Notes under the pieces: model-generated
Database searches by the model: none
Told to the model about the DNA's origin: nothing
Seen by the model: only the letters and a program-made list of their open reading frames with translations
Position numbers and translations under genes: made by a program
Origin: Planococcus citri
Taxonomy: Eukaryota > Arthropoda > Insecta > Hemiptera > Pseudococcidae
Length of the DNA: 64,000 bases
Direction: 5' to 3'
NCBI RefSeq assembly: GCF_950023065.1
Contig: NC_088677.1
Span: 89,553,469-89,617,468 of the forward strand
Shown here: positions 1 through 14,239 of the stretch, in pieces
Position numbering within the stretch: the stretch's first letter is position 1
Layout: every line of letters begins with the position of its first letter

Positions 1-3000
1 CCAAAGTTGTGATAAATTTTAATTTTTGCCAAAAATGTCAAAAATTCCTAATTTTGAGTCGAAATTGTCAAAAATTCCTGGGTTTTTTTATCGACGATCT
101 TCTGAATACCGGTTTTATTGCTGGCGTGACGCGGTTTTTTCCATCTAAGGCTCTGGTAAAGTCAAACTTTTCGAGTAAAAAATTTATGCTCGGAAATTAC
201 GTAATCACCTAATAGGAAAAAATGAATAGAGGGAGGGAGGAGGGCCAGTTGTGAAAAATTGGGTAAAAAAAAAAGTGAAATAAATCATCGTAAACTGTGT
301 ATCGTCGTCGTAACTCGGGAGGTTCTCATTTAATCACGCTGCTCTTCTTGGTCGTACTATACGAGTTTTCGCGAACGTATAAAAATACAAATAATTTTTC
401 CCTCCTCGTCGTTTTTTTCTTCTTTGTTTTTCGCTCAGCTTCTTTTGCAGCCTTTTGGAAATGTTAATGCACCGGTGCGGTGCGACGACGGTGTTGAGAA
501 AATTCATGGCGTGTACACCGTATACCTACGATGGCGTGGTGGGCGAGGAGAGAAGTGGGAGGGTTTCGAAAGTTGTAAAATTAATTAGTTTTCGCGAAAG
601 CGCGATGGCGAGAAACTCTACGTCGAAAGATTACGTATATCTATATACGTTACGTTCGGGTGTATAAAATAAATATTTTCATTTTTCGACATCGCTGATA
701 TTCGTACGGGTACTTGGCCGTCTATACGTTTGGGGATCCCTTGTTTTGGATTGGGATTTTCAATCTGCCAAGCCCTTGATTGTCGCGAATCAGTCCAATC
801 TGATGAAAATTGTAATCTACTCCTGGGCGACAAAAGGTACATCGCGATGTTTGTTTTGCTCCTGTTCTGATGAGGTACTCGCCGAATTTTAACGAGTTGG
901 GATGAGTTTTGGATCTGGAGAGGCTAGTGATCGAAATGAACGTTAGAAATAATGAAGCGAAAGAAACTGCAATTCGGTTTTTGATCGGTACGTACCTACG
1001 TTCCATCAGTAATACACGAATATCTACGATGTGTCGAAAGAATTGAGGGCCGAGTGTCGCTATAGTTGGCTCGTTTGGAGAGTGATGAGTGGAGAGTGGC
1101 GAGTGGCGAGTAGGTAATTGAAATTCGTCGTACGGTCCGAGTTATCGTATCCGGTGAGGTGTTGTATGTGTAATTGTGTATGTACGACTACACGAATGCG
1201 AAGAATAACGGCTCTACGTGCTGCGAAAATGGAAACGACTTGGTCTGGTCGAAGACCTTATACTAGCTCGCTGCGTAACGAGTATCGATATACTTACTTA
1301 TAGTTTTACGTGTTAAGGACGAAAAAAATACATGTCACGAGGGGTAGTTTGTAGTTTACGAGCTTTCCAAAATGCTAGCCGAGCATTTACTCGTACCTAC
1401 CTATACCTATAGTTGCCAGAACGGCGAGCTATTACGTACAGATAGAGGTAGCAGCTTTCGAAACAGTTACGAAAGCTTTGAAAATTATCATGATTTCTGA
1501 TGTAGCTTTGACCATACTTACTTACTACGAGCACACATACGTGTGAAAGATTCGATTCAAAAGTTCATTATGGTGCTGTAGCTAAGTATGTGTGGGGGGG
1601 GGGCTGGGTCTAGTACGCGAAATGCGAAAATAAACTGACGGGGTGGAACAACCGCGCCAATAACACTGAGTTAATAATCGACACTGTTTTGGAAAACGAT
1701 TCGCGTTCTTTGCTTATTGCTATTCGCTCCCAGAGTTGATCCATCCTCGTTGAATGTACGAGTATAACTTTTATAGTACTCGTATACGAGTAGATACTAG
1801 AGACGGCTTAGGTTAGGTTAGGTATCTGTCTATTAACATCTTGCACGACTGCACGTATCCGTTTCCGTATTTTGTCTTAAAGGTACAGGTACCACCTACT
1901 TATCGAATTCCCATCGTCAGGTCGTCTATAATATAATGTTAGGTAATAGCTCCGCTGTCTCTGTGTGTGGATGCGCGGATAATGTGCATTTGTACGAGCA
2001 ATTTTACTCGAGCAGAATACGAATGTAGATTTGCAGGCACATTCTCGAGCCATTCAAACTCCGCTCACCGCTGGTAAAACGGAAGATCTAGAAACAGTTC
2101 GTCCATATTTGATTTCATCCTCCTGGCGCAGAACTCGAATACTTGATTTGTGCATGAGATGAATAGAGAACCGAGAAAAGGAAAGAGTTCATGAACGGGG
2201 TCGGACATGGTTATCTCGCTTTTTAGCCAAGATTCCGTTTAAAAAGGTCTTTGCTTTTTCATTTTTAACCCCCCCCCCCTCCAAAAAAAAACAATCATAC
2301 TTTGGTGACATTATTAACCAAAAAGTCTCGCCCTCATTCCGATTGTTGATAAGTAACATGTTTGCGGAAATTTTCACGAAGCTATGCAGGTACCACTCGT
2401 ACTTGAATAGAAATTCGATAATAGTGTGGAGAGATTTATTGGCGCGACGATGAAATAATACGTCCTTGTATGTACTAGACAGACGTTCGAGTAATAAATT
2501 CTCGTCGTCCTCTTTGTTTAACAATTTTCTATTGATGGTAAATGAGTTAAAATACGAGAATATTTCATGCAGCTCTCGAAAGACAATACCTTCGCGTTAC
2601 TATCACGTTTACCTGACATAAGAAAATAACGTCTTCGTGTTCGCTAATTAAATACCTAAGTTTAATTTCGTCACATTCTTTCCCTCGCAGATTTTGCTTT
2701 TTGTCTTGCTACTATGGCGACGACGACGACTACGACGTCATTTTTGTTATACACTCGCGTAGGTATCCGGAATGTTTCATTTTTTCAATAACATCCTCTG
2801 CTACCCTTAATCGTATCTGATTTCTGTGCATTTCTCCGTCCCCTTCCACCCACGCCGATAGACTTCTAACATATGCCATTTGTTTGTGCTGTATCCTTTC
2901 CTGAGAAATTTGGGGAAATTTGAGGGGTTATAAACGGAAGCCCCCCTCCCTACCAACACCTCTCTTCTTTCTCGCTTGCCCGTGTCCGGACATTGCAACT

Positions 3001-6000
3001 ATGAAATTCTGGCAACCAGTTCCCTCGATCAAAATTTCCAAAAAAAGTCCTAATTTAAAGTAATAATTTTCAATTTTAAAAAATCACACAAGTTTTTCCT
3101 CAATTCCTAATTTTTTCGTCAGAAAACATACTTTTTTGTAAATATTTCTGATTTCTTTTTTACCAAAATCGCCGAGGAATCAGTTTTTAAAAAATTCATC
3201 AAAAATCGACAAAAAATTCGCTCAGGTACTTGAAATTTGTTCAGGGCTCTTTCAATTTAGTTTCGTCCTGATCAAAAAATTTTCTGCCAGTGGACATCTT
3301 CATCTCCCTGGTTAGCCCAATGACTACTTGAGGGGAACCAGCTAGGAAAAGTGAAATGCTAGAAAAGGCAGAAGAGATAACTTGAATACACATGTACTAA
3401 AAAAAATAAACGTCACGAGTAGGTAGAGGATATATCGAGAAAGAAGAGAGAGAACTCGACAGCGAGCGTGAAAACAATATCGACGTCGTCGTTGCTACGT
3501 AGAAGCATCGTGGAGTCGTGGAGGATGGCGGATGGCGTGGCGGGCGTAAAATCAGATCGCAGTCGAGCGAACAAATTGTTTTCAAATTTAATATCCATCA
3601 TTTATTCGACGAATGAACTCCGCAGACGAAAGAATAAGAAGGAGAAAATAACAATAATGCTGATATTGGTAGATATACGTACTCGTATGTATACAGAAAC
3701 ACAATACACGTATTTGCTGTAGTACATACGTATGTATCGTAAATCGTACGACTACGTACTCGTAGTATGTAGGTACTTATTTAGCGTACAATGAGCGCAA
3801 TATTACCGCTCACACTCTTTGTGCAAAGTTAGCCCCGCAGATATTGTTGCTCGCTGCGACAGACTGGTAATTCCTCATCGCGATGTTTTCTCCTCAGATA
3901 TTCGACATTTCATTCTTTTTCCATTCGAAAGTTGCTCGAATGACGAAATTCGGTGTTTGAAAACACGGCGGCGGCTTCTGCGCCAGGAGGAATTCATTTT
4001 CGTCACACGCGACGACCGACGAAAGCATTAAATTTTCTTCTTCAAAAATCATACCCTTCTCTTCCCCTCCCCCAACTCTCTCGGCCTTGAAAAATAACCT
4101 AAATTCGGCGCTGAAAAAATTTCTCATCCGGAAAGTAATTTTTTCTTATACTTTCAACAGTCTTTTATATTAAAAATTCTCACTCTACATAAAATACACT
4201 TAGGCACCTATATAGTTTAAACAACAACGAACACAAAAGAAGATGATGAAAAACATCCGAGGGATTTGAGCCAAAGATAAGGGAACAGCTGTAAAAAAAA
4301 AAAAAAGGACATAGAAACGAATCTCGACTAAGCATATACTTAAGTAGCTATAGACAGAAAAAAATGGATAGCGTTGCGCAATGGTCGCGACGCGTACGAC
4401 AAATTACTATATTAATTACGCTTATTTTTTCTTCGGATTTTGCAACATGGAGTTCGAGAGCAGATAATAGCGCTCCGATGAACGAGCAAAACAAACGAAA
4501 TAATTAGCTAATTAATATTAATATCGCGAGTTTACCGTTCTTTTTTCATTTTTGGCTTTCTTTCATCGTGTTGACAAGGCGATAGTCGATGGATGGCGGG
4601 CGCGAAGAGGTGTAAAATTCAGAAGACAGTTTTCACGTACAGAGACTTGTTTGTGTTGCTCTTTTTTTTTTACTCTCGCTATTGCGTTGCGCTATTTACA
4701 GCTATTATGCATTTCGGATAAATATTTGTTGGTGGGTGATGTGGGGGGGGGAGACCGAACTGTAGGCGCCCAAAAATTGCAGGAAAAATAGAAAAAAATA
4801 ATTTTGGAAAAAATTAGGTTCGGCAAAAACCGCGCCTTGTTCAACAATTTTCGCAAAAATCACATTTTTTTTCGACAATTCTACCAGAAATAAGACTAGA
4901 ATTTTTTTGGCAATTTTACCAAAAAAAAACGGAATTGTTTACAATTTATGGTAAAAACTTTTAGGACAGAGGTTGGGAAAGAAGTACTTTCAGCCGCCCT
5001 GGATCATCCAGTATTGATGAATAACTACTTCATCAGTAACTGAGATATGATAAGAGGTAGCGCATAAATAACACTGTTGCAGGGTATTCTGAAATTTTCC
5101 ATCGCTGGAATACTCGAATACATCGTACAAAAATAAGGAGCTTCTGAAAACACTCCAGCTAAAGTTGTTGGCAGCTGTGCACGTACGTACGAGTCAATTT
5201 CCATACCCAATACGCACGTGTACATTATACAACATACGAGTAGTATGTTTATGTTGTACGAGTTACTATATTGGACGATTTAAAAAAAAACGAGAGAGAG
5301 AGAGAAAGAGAGACAGAAACGTACGCACAGTAAAAAAAAATCGTACCACGCATCGACCATACATTCGATTGTATGTGCATTAAATTTCAATAGTCGAAAC
5401 GCTAAAGCTAATAAACCAGATATCTACAACGAGTGAGCTCGTGGTACGGTTTGTGTAAAATTCAAGGAAATCATGATCAAGCTGCTGCGATAAAGAAAGC
5501 GTACTATAAAAAGGTGGCAAAAAAAAAAAAAAAGCAGAAGAAAGAAAATAAACGAAAAACATATCGTAATCGAATTTCAGTTTGTTTTATAGCGCGTTTT
5601 CACGACTTGGTTGCTGGCAGTTTCGACGAACGTTGTACGAATTACGAGCCTCGATAATCGCGAGAATAAAAAGTTATTTTATAATACGAATCGAATCAAC
5701 AATATAGCACATACAGTCTTTATGGCGATAATCTCGCTTATTTTTGTTCTACTCGTCTATTTAGTCGCTCTTTTTGAGAGGGAGGGAGGGAATTTCTATA
5801 GACAGAAAGAGTTGCGGAATATCGATATGTGTAGGGCTTGATTTCTTTTCTCGAAATTGAGGGCATATATTTTCAAATATTACGAATAGAGGAGTTACGT
5901 AATCAGCCAATTTAGGCCGTGAACATCGCAATTCACACGAGGGTGATCCCAGTTTCCTCACAGCTATAGGCAAATTACTCGGAACGTCTACAAGTTGGTG

Positions 6001-6640
6001 AAGGGGGGAGGGGGACACAGCCTGTTCATTCGATTTGCGAAAAGGTTAAAAATACCGACTCTAGTACTAAAACGAAAAAGCAGAGAAATTGCTATAAAAA
6101 TAATACGAGTACGTAATTTATTCGGTCGACTATGGAGCAGCGAGCAAAGGGGCAACGATTGCGGCCGAGCAAAAAAATTCGACCAACTGCGAAATGCCGA
6201 ATGCCGAACGCCGAACGCGAAATTTATATAAGCTGCCGGACGTGATAACGAGAAAACAAATATTTCGAATCGTATCGTAAACATTATAACGCTAACGTAC
6301 GAAATTTTCACAAGCATAAGCGTCCCGAATTTCCGGGCCAAACGCCGCGTAAAAGCCCTTCTCGTAACGCTAAAATGCTAAAATATTCTTATCAACTATT
6401 TCCTTCGCTATACCCTTCTCATCCTATCTTTTTATAGCGTGAGCAGAAACAACATTACTAGACAGGTTTTTTTTTGTGGCCATCTTTTCGTTTCGCCGTT
6501 TACTAGGCACCTATTTTCAAAAATATGCTAGAAATTTGATTTTCGATATTTTCAACCTAATTTTATTTTTACTCGAAGCCGAATTCGCTCGCACCACCAA
6601 CAAACGATATTATTCGAATAAACTTTCACAGAACACTCCT
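1..6640. other. Intergenic, no gene recognised
   Basis: AT-rich DNA with retained CpG and many GTAC/TAGGTA/ACGAGTA microsatellite-like runs. Short poly-A/T minisatellite patches resembling TTTTTGCCAAAA occur near 20-90, 3030-3230 and 4800-4930. No open frame here has a recognisable domain or coding-like splice structure. A distant non-coding first exon of the downstream cadherin could lie here but cannot be identified. Confidence 0.6.
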
Positions 6641-8286
6641 AGACCTGGCTCAGCATACTTGCACAAGCGTCAAAATGAAGATTTTTACTCGATTACTGAC
6701 ACGTTAAAAGAGACACAACACCGTTCCAACCCAACTATTTGAAGCTGCTAAGCATGTGGCAGACGCCTTTGAGAGTCACAAAAAACAGAAAACAGTTTAT
6801 CCATGGAGGCATTACTCCAGGCTGTGTAGCTGAGGAAACACCAAAAACACGATCATTCAATCTTCTCCATTGGGGAGAAGCTGGGCATCAAAAAAACCTC
6901 CGACCATAATATGTGAACAGACACATCTTGGAGGATGTAAACTGACAAATAATATCCCTAAGGAACATCTCCCCCCCCCCCCAACTCACAGAAAGAGTAG
7001 CGCTGAGCTCTCCACTTCCGCGACATACCAGCACTGGGAAGATGCCTCAAAGGAGGCTGAACCCAGGAGGATGAGGATAATTGCAAGAGCCCAGAGACAG
7101 TTACTCACTCAAGGGTGCCTGGAACATCCATACTCCCTGTTATTCAGTGACCACACCCACATACCTGCTATGCAATACCTGGTGCTTTGTGGGATCCAAG
7201 AGCGATTCTATGCCCTGGTTAGTGCTGCCAGTGTGGGGGATCTTCTCCCATACAAACAATATTTTGACATGTACAAACCAACAGCTTGTGATGTTGAGAC
7301 CAGACTCATCTCCTCTGCTGCAGAAGTAATGAGGAGAAGAAGCTTGGGAAATATGGCTTTAACAGCGGTCTAGTCCTACAGCCTACTCACGCTGGAGGAA
7401 GCCAATGAAGACGTACCTATTCCTACAAGGCACCTCATTTGCACTAGCACACTGTGTCAGCCAAGACCTCAGAATGTCTGCTGGGATAGGGAAGGACTTC
7501 ATACACCACTTTGGAGGTAGAGAGATGCTGCTGACCTAACCACATAATGTAGGGGAAGTGGCAACTCTAAAGAGCGTAACCTCAAAGGAAGAGTGAGCCA
7601 GGGTCACTACATAATATTCTGCATCATCACAAAAATCCACTACTACGACAAACCGACGTATAAGAACTTCTCCCTTGGCATCCAAAATCTTGCCAAGGAA
7701 TGTACTAGTAGAAAAATAAAAAACTCGCTATCCCACGGATTGGATGTGGGCTGGACCAGCTTGACTGGGGCCAGGTATGGTCAATCATCATGAGAGAATT
7801 CGGGGAGATACCAATCAATATCAAGGTGTGTATTTGGGCTTCCGCCAACACCCGCTCTAAAACTAATTAATATTACTTGTGCATTTAACATCTATTACAC
7901 GTTAAGCTTCAAGCACCAGAACAGCAGAGGCAACAGAAATGCATGCAATCTGTTGCTGGTATCAAAAAGCTGTAACTAGTTGAGCAACTATAGGTAGCGG
8001 TGATTACGGAACTCGGGGTTGTGAAACCTGGCTAGTGATGTATGAGCTACTTTGTAGATAGTGTAGAAAGCAATGGGAAACTACTATGTGAATGCTCAAA
8101 ACAACGCCAATTCCCCAGAATAATCACAGTGGCAACAGGCATTTGCCTCACCCTGTTAGGGTACCACAAAAATGTGATTTCCAATGTCCTGCAAAGGACA
8201 AGAAACCACAACGACGACGAAATAGCTATAATAGTGTAACAAATTATCCAATTTTTGTCCCCAAACTCGACTTATAAAATTTAATA
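6640..8286. mobile_element. Decayed mobile-element-like relic, class unknown (left part)
   Basis: Base composition changes abruptly to a GC-richer, low-poly-A style unlike the flanks. The longest frame is 6870-7373 on the plus strand (167 codons). Its peptide shows no domain I recognise, and overlapping frames (for example 7081-7329) suggest decay. The same style resumes after the MITE at 8289-8832, so the MITE probably inserted into this relic. Calling it a mobile element rests on composition and decay, not on a matched family. Confidence 0.35.
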
Positions 8287-8288
8287 TA

Positions 8289-8832
8289 CAGTCGGCCCCG
8301 CTTATTGTGGTCGCATTTGTCCGAGGCAAAATGATTCTATTAAGCGGGTGATTCTATTAAAGGAACTTTTGAAAAAACACAATTTTCATAAAAAAATGTA
8401 TTTTTTGATAATTTCGGCAAAAAACATGACTTTTTTTTGACAATTTCAACAAAAGTTGGGATTTTTAAATAATTTTTTCAAAAAAGAAACTTCTTTACAG
8501 TTTTGGCGAAAATTAGACTCTTTTAATAATGATTCATTATTCTAGCAATAAGATTTTTTGAACATTTTGGCAAAAAAGAGATACTTTTTTGGCAATTTTT
8601 ACAAAAATTTGAGATTTTGTGATGAATTATGAAACATTTTGATAAAAATAGTGAAGATAACGAGTCATGAAAGGAGAAATATCTCACGAAATGATTCTAC
8701 TAAGCGGGGAACTTGATTACATTAAACGAGTCATTTTCTGTGTAATTAGGTACAAAAAATCGGGACCAAGTCATTTGATCACATTAAACGGGAGATTCTA
8801 TTAAGCGAATCCACAATAAGCGGGGCCGACTG
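8289..8832. mobile_element. pogo/Tigger-like MITE with TA target duplication
   Basis: The ends are near-perfect inverted repeats starting CAGTCGGCCCCGCTTATTGTGG (written as CAGTCGGCCCC then GCTTATTGTGG) and closing with the reverse complement. TA dinucleotides flank both sides (8287-8288 and 8833-8834). Subterminal motifs such as GATTCTATTAAGCG recur inward on both sides. The 544 bp interior is AT-rich and encodes no transposase. CAGT... termini with TA duplication are typical of pogo/Tigger members of the Tc1/mariner superfamily, and the element is non-autonomous. Confidence 0.8.
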
Positions 8833-8834
8833 TA

Positions 8835-9480
8835 TATATTGTAGTACAGTGGATGTATATTATAGCACGACCCTAAGCTGAAGGATGGGAGAAACCTATG
8901 GCATGTGTCCATCCTTTATCCATTATGTAAGGAGGAGAGGTGGAGTGTTCCCACTTTCACACATACAAAATCATATCATTTTGAACAATCCTGCTCTAGG
9001 AGATCTCTTTCTGAGGTAGTTGAGGTTACAGTGGTGCCCGGAGACCTCCTAGGCCTATCCCTAAAATGGGAGAAGGGTCGGGGGGACGCTCCAAATCCGT
9101 GGAAGGGGGGAGTGGGCTACATCCTATGGTGCCCACTCCCTCAACCCTGAAGCGGTGGGAGCAATTCTGGGATATTGCCTAGGAGCTCCAGGCCTTTGGC
9201 CTGGTGCTGGTTGTGTCCCAACCAAAACTGGGGCCTCCCACTCACCGCGGCTCCAGGACCCCTGGGTGGCCAAACCATCCCCTCCCCCTTTAGTTTTAAG
9301 AAAAATTGAAACACTCTCAATCTCAGCTTAGCTCAAGTTGTACATAGTTTTTATAGCTAAATTTTAGCATCAAGTTGGTCATTTAGTATTAGAATTTACA
9401 TCACCCTCCCCCTAAACTTGAGATTGTACTGGTATTATTCCTACTGAGGCCCCACCCCCTCACCGCAGGAATCAATTTTT
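8835..9480. mobile_element. Decayed GC-rich relic, class unknown (right part)
   Basis: This GC-rich stretch after the MITE (CTCCAGGCCTTTGGCCTGG near 9188, GGGGCCTCCCACTCACC near 9230) resembles 6640-8286 in composition. It has one 81-codon frame (8905-9150) with no recognised domain. It is probably the other half of the same relic, but this is an inference. Confidence 0.3.
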
Positions 9481-9519
9481 TATAATCGTCGTTGTCGTAG
9501 TCGCGCTCCTTTACAGGAG

Positions 9520-11140
9520 ATAGCGTATATGTCCATCTATATTAGCCGGTATCTAGCGTATCTAATTGTTTCTTTCAGGGTCTTGCAGGGGGAGTTGGCC
9601 GGTGAGTTTGTTGTTAACAGTTCCGATCGTTTCCTCCCTCTCGTCGATCTTCCTTGGATTTTCCCTTGTACCGCTAGCATGAAAATACAGTTTTCTCGTA
9701 TTTTATGAGCTAAATACTTTAGCTTTCTGTTTTTGATGTCTTCAACTACGACTTTCCGCTCCTCTCCTATTCTTGCTAGTACTTCCTTGTTGGTAATGAA
9801 GTCCTTCCATGAGATCCGTAGTAGCCTTCAATAGCACCACATCTCAAAAGCGGATACTTTCTTCTCGCATTCTGCACTCATGGTCCATGTTTCGCAGGAA
9901 TACTTCAGAACGGTCCATACGTAGCATCGCATAATTCTCTTCCTCAGATCAATACTCATCGTTCGTTTTCCCAGCACATTGGCAAGGTTGTTGAAAGCGG
10001 TCTTTGCAATTCCAATCCGTGATTTAATTTCTTTATGATCTCTACCATCGTTGTTTATCAGTGCTCCAAGGTACCTGAACTGCTTTACATTTTCAATTTC
10101 TTGTGATCTGATGTTGATTTTGACCTCTTTATCATCTCCTTTCATAAATCTCATCACCTTGGTCTTGCCTGCATTTATTTTCATTCCATATTTTAATCCA
10201 GCACTGTTGATTTGGTTGATCATTTTCTGCATCTGCGCCTCTGTCTCAGCAAGGATCACTTTGTCGTCTGCATAACTTATTTCATTTATTCTCTTGCCGT
10301 TGATCTTGAATCCCATTCGTTCGATCCGCGCTTCTCTCATTATTTCTTCTGCATACACGTTGAACAACCTGGGTGAGAGGGGGCATCCTTGCCTCACACC
10401 TCTCTTTATTCCACATCCGTTCTCCGAGTACTCAGTTCCAATCTTGATGTTAGCGCTTTGCTCCCAGTACAGGTTCTTGATTATTTGCAGGTCTTTCTTA
10501 TCGATATTGTATTTTCCCAGGATCTCCAACATCTTCTCATGGTTGACACGATTAAATGCTTTTTCATAATCGACGAAGCAAGCAATGATTTCCCTATTTG
10601 CATTCAGTGCTCTTTGAATGATCACTTTCAGCAGGGCAATTGCATCTCTCATCCCTTTTTTTGCTACAAAGCCATATTGTGTTTCACTTAGATTTTCATC
10701 TATCTTCTTTTCAATTCTGGCATTTATGATGGAGAGTAGTAGCTTCAGTGCGTGGCTCATCAGTGCGATGGTTCTATATTCAGAGCATTTTTGCGAGTTG
10801 TTTTTTTTTGGTATTGGTACAAAATTTACTGCTTTGAAGTCCTTAGGCAGAGTGCCTTCATCGTATATTTTGTTTATTATCTTCAGCAGCTCCTTTTCAT
10901 ACTCTGGTGTTAAATGTTTGATCAAGTCTGCTGGTATTTGATTGGTAACACAGTACTTTCCGTCTTTTCCTCGCATATATGCTATTCCACTTCTCCTTTT
11001 CTTGTGGGTGGCCATCATCTGCTTCACTTTGGTATGCATTTCTCTAGAGTTGTGCCTTTTCTCCAGCTCTTCTATTTCTTGACACTTCTCCTCATACCAC
11101 TTGTTTTTGGCCATTCTGCACATTCCCTAATACCTTTTTA
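9520..11140 (-). pseudogene. Non-LTR retrotransposon reverse transcriptase, 5'-truncated with one nonsense codon
   Basis: A minus-strand frame (11123 to 9828, 431 codons) carries a non-LTR RT: FVPIPKK, EYRTIALMSH, CFVDYEKAFNRVNH, GVRQGCPLSP and the catalytic SYADD box, then thumb motifs FRYLGALI and WTVLKYSCETW. The frame stops at TGA (9828-9830) right after EMWCY, but the same frame then stays open toward about 9535 with LRISWKDF, so one nonsense change, plausibly CGA to TGA, broke it. The apurinic endonuclease domain is absent; only the linker (KWYEEKC) remains, and an in-frame TAG lies just before the first ATG. Between KDGKYCVTN and QIPADLIK some residues seem missing compared with the usual spacing. 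A dead LINE copy; the clade was not assigned. Confidence 0.85.
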
Positions 11141-11646
11141 AAAATCAAATTCTCTTTATAGTTGTCGAAAATTGCCAAAAATTTCAACTTCTTTGCTAAA
11201 AAAAAAAAAAAATCAGTCATAAAACCTCGCTTTTTTACCAAAACGTTACGATATCAACTTGAAAAAAATTTTACGCGAATCTGAGGTACCCCGTTTCCCT
11301 CCCAATCCATAACCTGTACCTGGCAAACAAGGCAATTGTAAAAAAAAATTCCCCATCACTTATCCATTTCAGCTGCGAAACTGGTGCACCTATTCTTAAT
11401 CTTGGCCGCGAAAAGGAAGAAGAAAAAAACGGAGATAGCGAGTAACGAAAGAAGAAGAGCAGCGAACGAGCGCAAAAGCGTATGAAAATTCATTAAGAGT
11501 TCTTTCATTGAAATACTTTTACCTCGACCACAAAAATGCGTAGGATAAAATAAAATGTCTTTTTAAGTGCTTCCTCTACTTTTTGTTCTTCTCATTTAAA
11601 CGCGCCATTAAAACGACACGACGACGCGACGCGACGAGCAAAAAAG

Positions 11647-11677
<31 letters not shown>

Positions 11678-14239
11678 AAAAACTGCTCGCTAACCAAAAT
11701 GAAAAGAAAAGAAAACTATGACGAAAGTTACCGCAGCAACAGCAACATCGCTAGCAACAGTAGTAAAAAAAAAGGGGGGGGAGAGGAAAATAAGAAAAAA
11801 AATAATAATAATAACGATACAACCGTAAAAGTGAAACGGAATACCGAACTCGACGATAGCTCGCCGCTAAATGGACCGAACGGGTTAAAAGGGAGTAAGG
11901 TAGGTAGGAAAGCTTTAATCTAATCTACAAAAAGCACAAAGACCAAGGTATCCGGCGAAACAGACGTTCTCGTATTCCATTCCTATTCCTATTCCTATTC
12001 CCGTTACCACCATTAGCATTTCCATCGTTGTTGTCGTCGTCGTCGTCATCGTCATCGCCAACTCGCCAGCGACCCGACGCGACCGTTTGCCAATAATAAA
12101 AATCGCTTTTTCTACAATCTCTACCGAGTCGACATCGTTAAATGCGAAGCAAGGTGATGCCGAGGGGTACGACGAGGCGCAGATTTGTCCTTTTATTTTT
12201 TCAGTTTCCTTTCTCTAAAACTTATTACTGCCTCGTTCGAGCATATCTTTCCTCTTTTTTCGCTTGTTTTCTCTCGACAAAGGCGCTCCGTTATCGCCAA
12301 CTGCTCGTCTAATTGTATAAGCCGAGGCAGGTAACTCGGTGCGGTGGGGGAGGGGAGGGGGAGCAAAAGATTTTCAGCGCGAGACGTCGATTTTATAAAG
12401 CCAAAGTTATGGCACGATAATTTTCTAGCGCACCAATACGTACCTATACCTACTTATATAAGGGAAAAACTTGAACAAAAAATAATGAACGGTCATAGGT
12501 AGGTATCCGAAACTATGGTAAATTTTTAAAACAGAAACAACGCCGCCCATTCGCTATTATTGGTAAGGTACTTATTACCGAATCGTTTTTCATTAAACCT
12601 TCGCTGCTGCTAGGGTAGGCCTACATGAAATATAGATATGCCTTTATATTATTATACCTGTTGGTCGTTGCACAGCTACTCGTGTACCTGTGCAGTGTAC
12701 ACTGTATACCTATTACAGGCATACCAATAATTCCGGAAACAATGCAAACATCATCGCTGTCCACTATTATCTATCTATAGTTTAACAACAGTCTGAACAG
12801 TAAACAGCACACATACACACGAACCTCGTAATCGATTTATAGCGTGTTGGTCTCTTGTTTGTTGCTGTCTCAAGTCAATTCATTAATATTAAAATTACGG
12901 CAACGCCTAAGTTTACTATTAAAATACATAGATTTACGTACCCATTCGGTATACGAGTATGTCAAAAATTCTACATTTTTGAAACGATTGTGAAAAATGC
13001 TTATTTTTTGTTTCAAATTGACAAGAACAAATGATTTATGCCAATTTCGGGAAGGGTACAGCACAAACCAGCACAAACGATTGACATCATTTTGAACCCT
13101 TAAGGTGAGACATGTTCCAGAAAATCAAAACTATTACTAGCACCTTCGAAGCAAAATCACTCCCAGTCGACAATCAGGAAGGTAAAATGCTAACAAACAA
13201 GGAGGAAGTGAACTGAGGAAAGATGGCGAGAATATTGTGAAAAATTAATGGCAGATGACTCTTACAGCGGAGGAGACCAAGGCGAACCAGAGCCAAGTCG
13301 AGAGCTAGAACCTGCCATACTACAGACGTGTAGTATAGATACCTATCTAACTACCTATATAGGATTCTGATGGGTTAAAGAAAACGATACTAGAGCTCGT
13401 TAGTTGATTCTGTTTGATGCTTTTTGAAATTGAAATACGTTAGAAACAGATCAACTAACTTGTGATATACTTTTGAAATATGTAGACGTGTATTTATGCG
13501 TTCCTTTTACTTTTTGTATAATTTGAAGTTTATTTGATTTAATAATGAATTATAGTGTAATGTGAAAAGTTATATCTCGACATTACAATGATTTGATACG
13601 AACTGACTTAATCTTTCTTCGATATACCATGTACGTGGTTCGTGAATAACTTCTCTCTGATATGGTTGTTCCTGAGATGGCTGCTTAGAAGCCCGAGCAC
13701 TGAGGTGCAGGTGATCTGATGTGGTGAGAAGTAAAGAACCCCCTACTTTAGGTTAGATATGTAATAATTAAATTACCATTTAAAATACCTGAATGTAAAT
13801 ATGAGATAGTCTGATTGAAGACTTTTTATTAGTTTTATTTCCTCTATATGATTCCATTATGAATCGTGAAAGGTAGTTTACCTACCTACTAAATTTAATG
13901 ATATATCTCGATTGAGAGATCCTTTTTGAACCCCATATGGAACTACACGAAATATAATGAATCATACGTTGTATGTATCTTCGAAATAAATTTACTCACA
14001 ACTTCTTGGTTATTGGTACAAAATCATTTTATTTAACATGTGAAGAAGATTCTTTTATTTTGAATGGAAACTGATTATCTGGTTAGTTATGTGGTTGCTA
14101 GGAGGTTTTAATGTCCTACACTTCGATCCTATTTCCCATGTCTCATTATTTCCATTTACCTATCTTCTTTCCTATTTACTTTCTCCATTCCTCTGAAACC
14201 TATATCTCTTGTCCCAAGAAATCCTAATTTTTATCCAAA
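11141..14239. other. Intergenic, no gene recognised
   Basis: Purine-rich and CpG-containing sequence at 11400-12100, including an A-rich run at 11646-11668 and a TCG/TCATCG microsatellite near 12030-12060. An ORF at 11699-11923 is low-complexity (Lys, Asn and Ser runs) and is not supported as a gene. From 12100 to 14239 no conserved frame, repeat family or RNA gene was seen. Confidence 0.5.

Noticed and set aside
1808..1822. Three copies of TTAGG, the insect telomere repeat
   Set aside because: Only 15 bp, expected by chance among the many TAGGT-type microsatellites here; not a telomere or an interstitial array.
11699..11923. 74-codon ORF with a reasonable start context
   Set aside because: Low-complexity Lys/Asn/Ser peptide over A-rich sequence, no homology recognised and no supporting splice structure.
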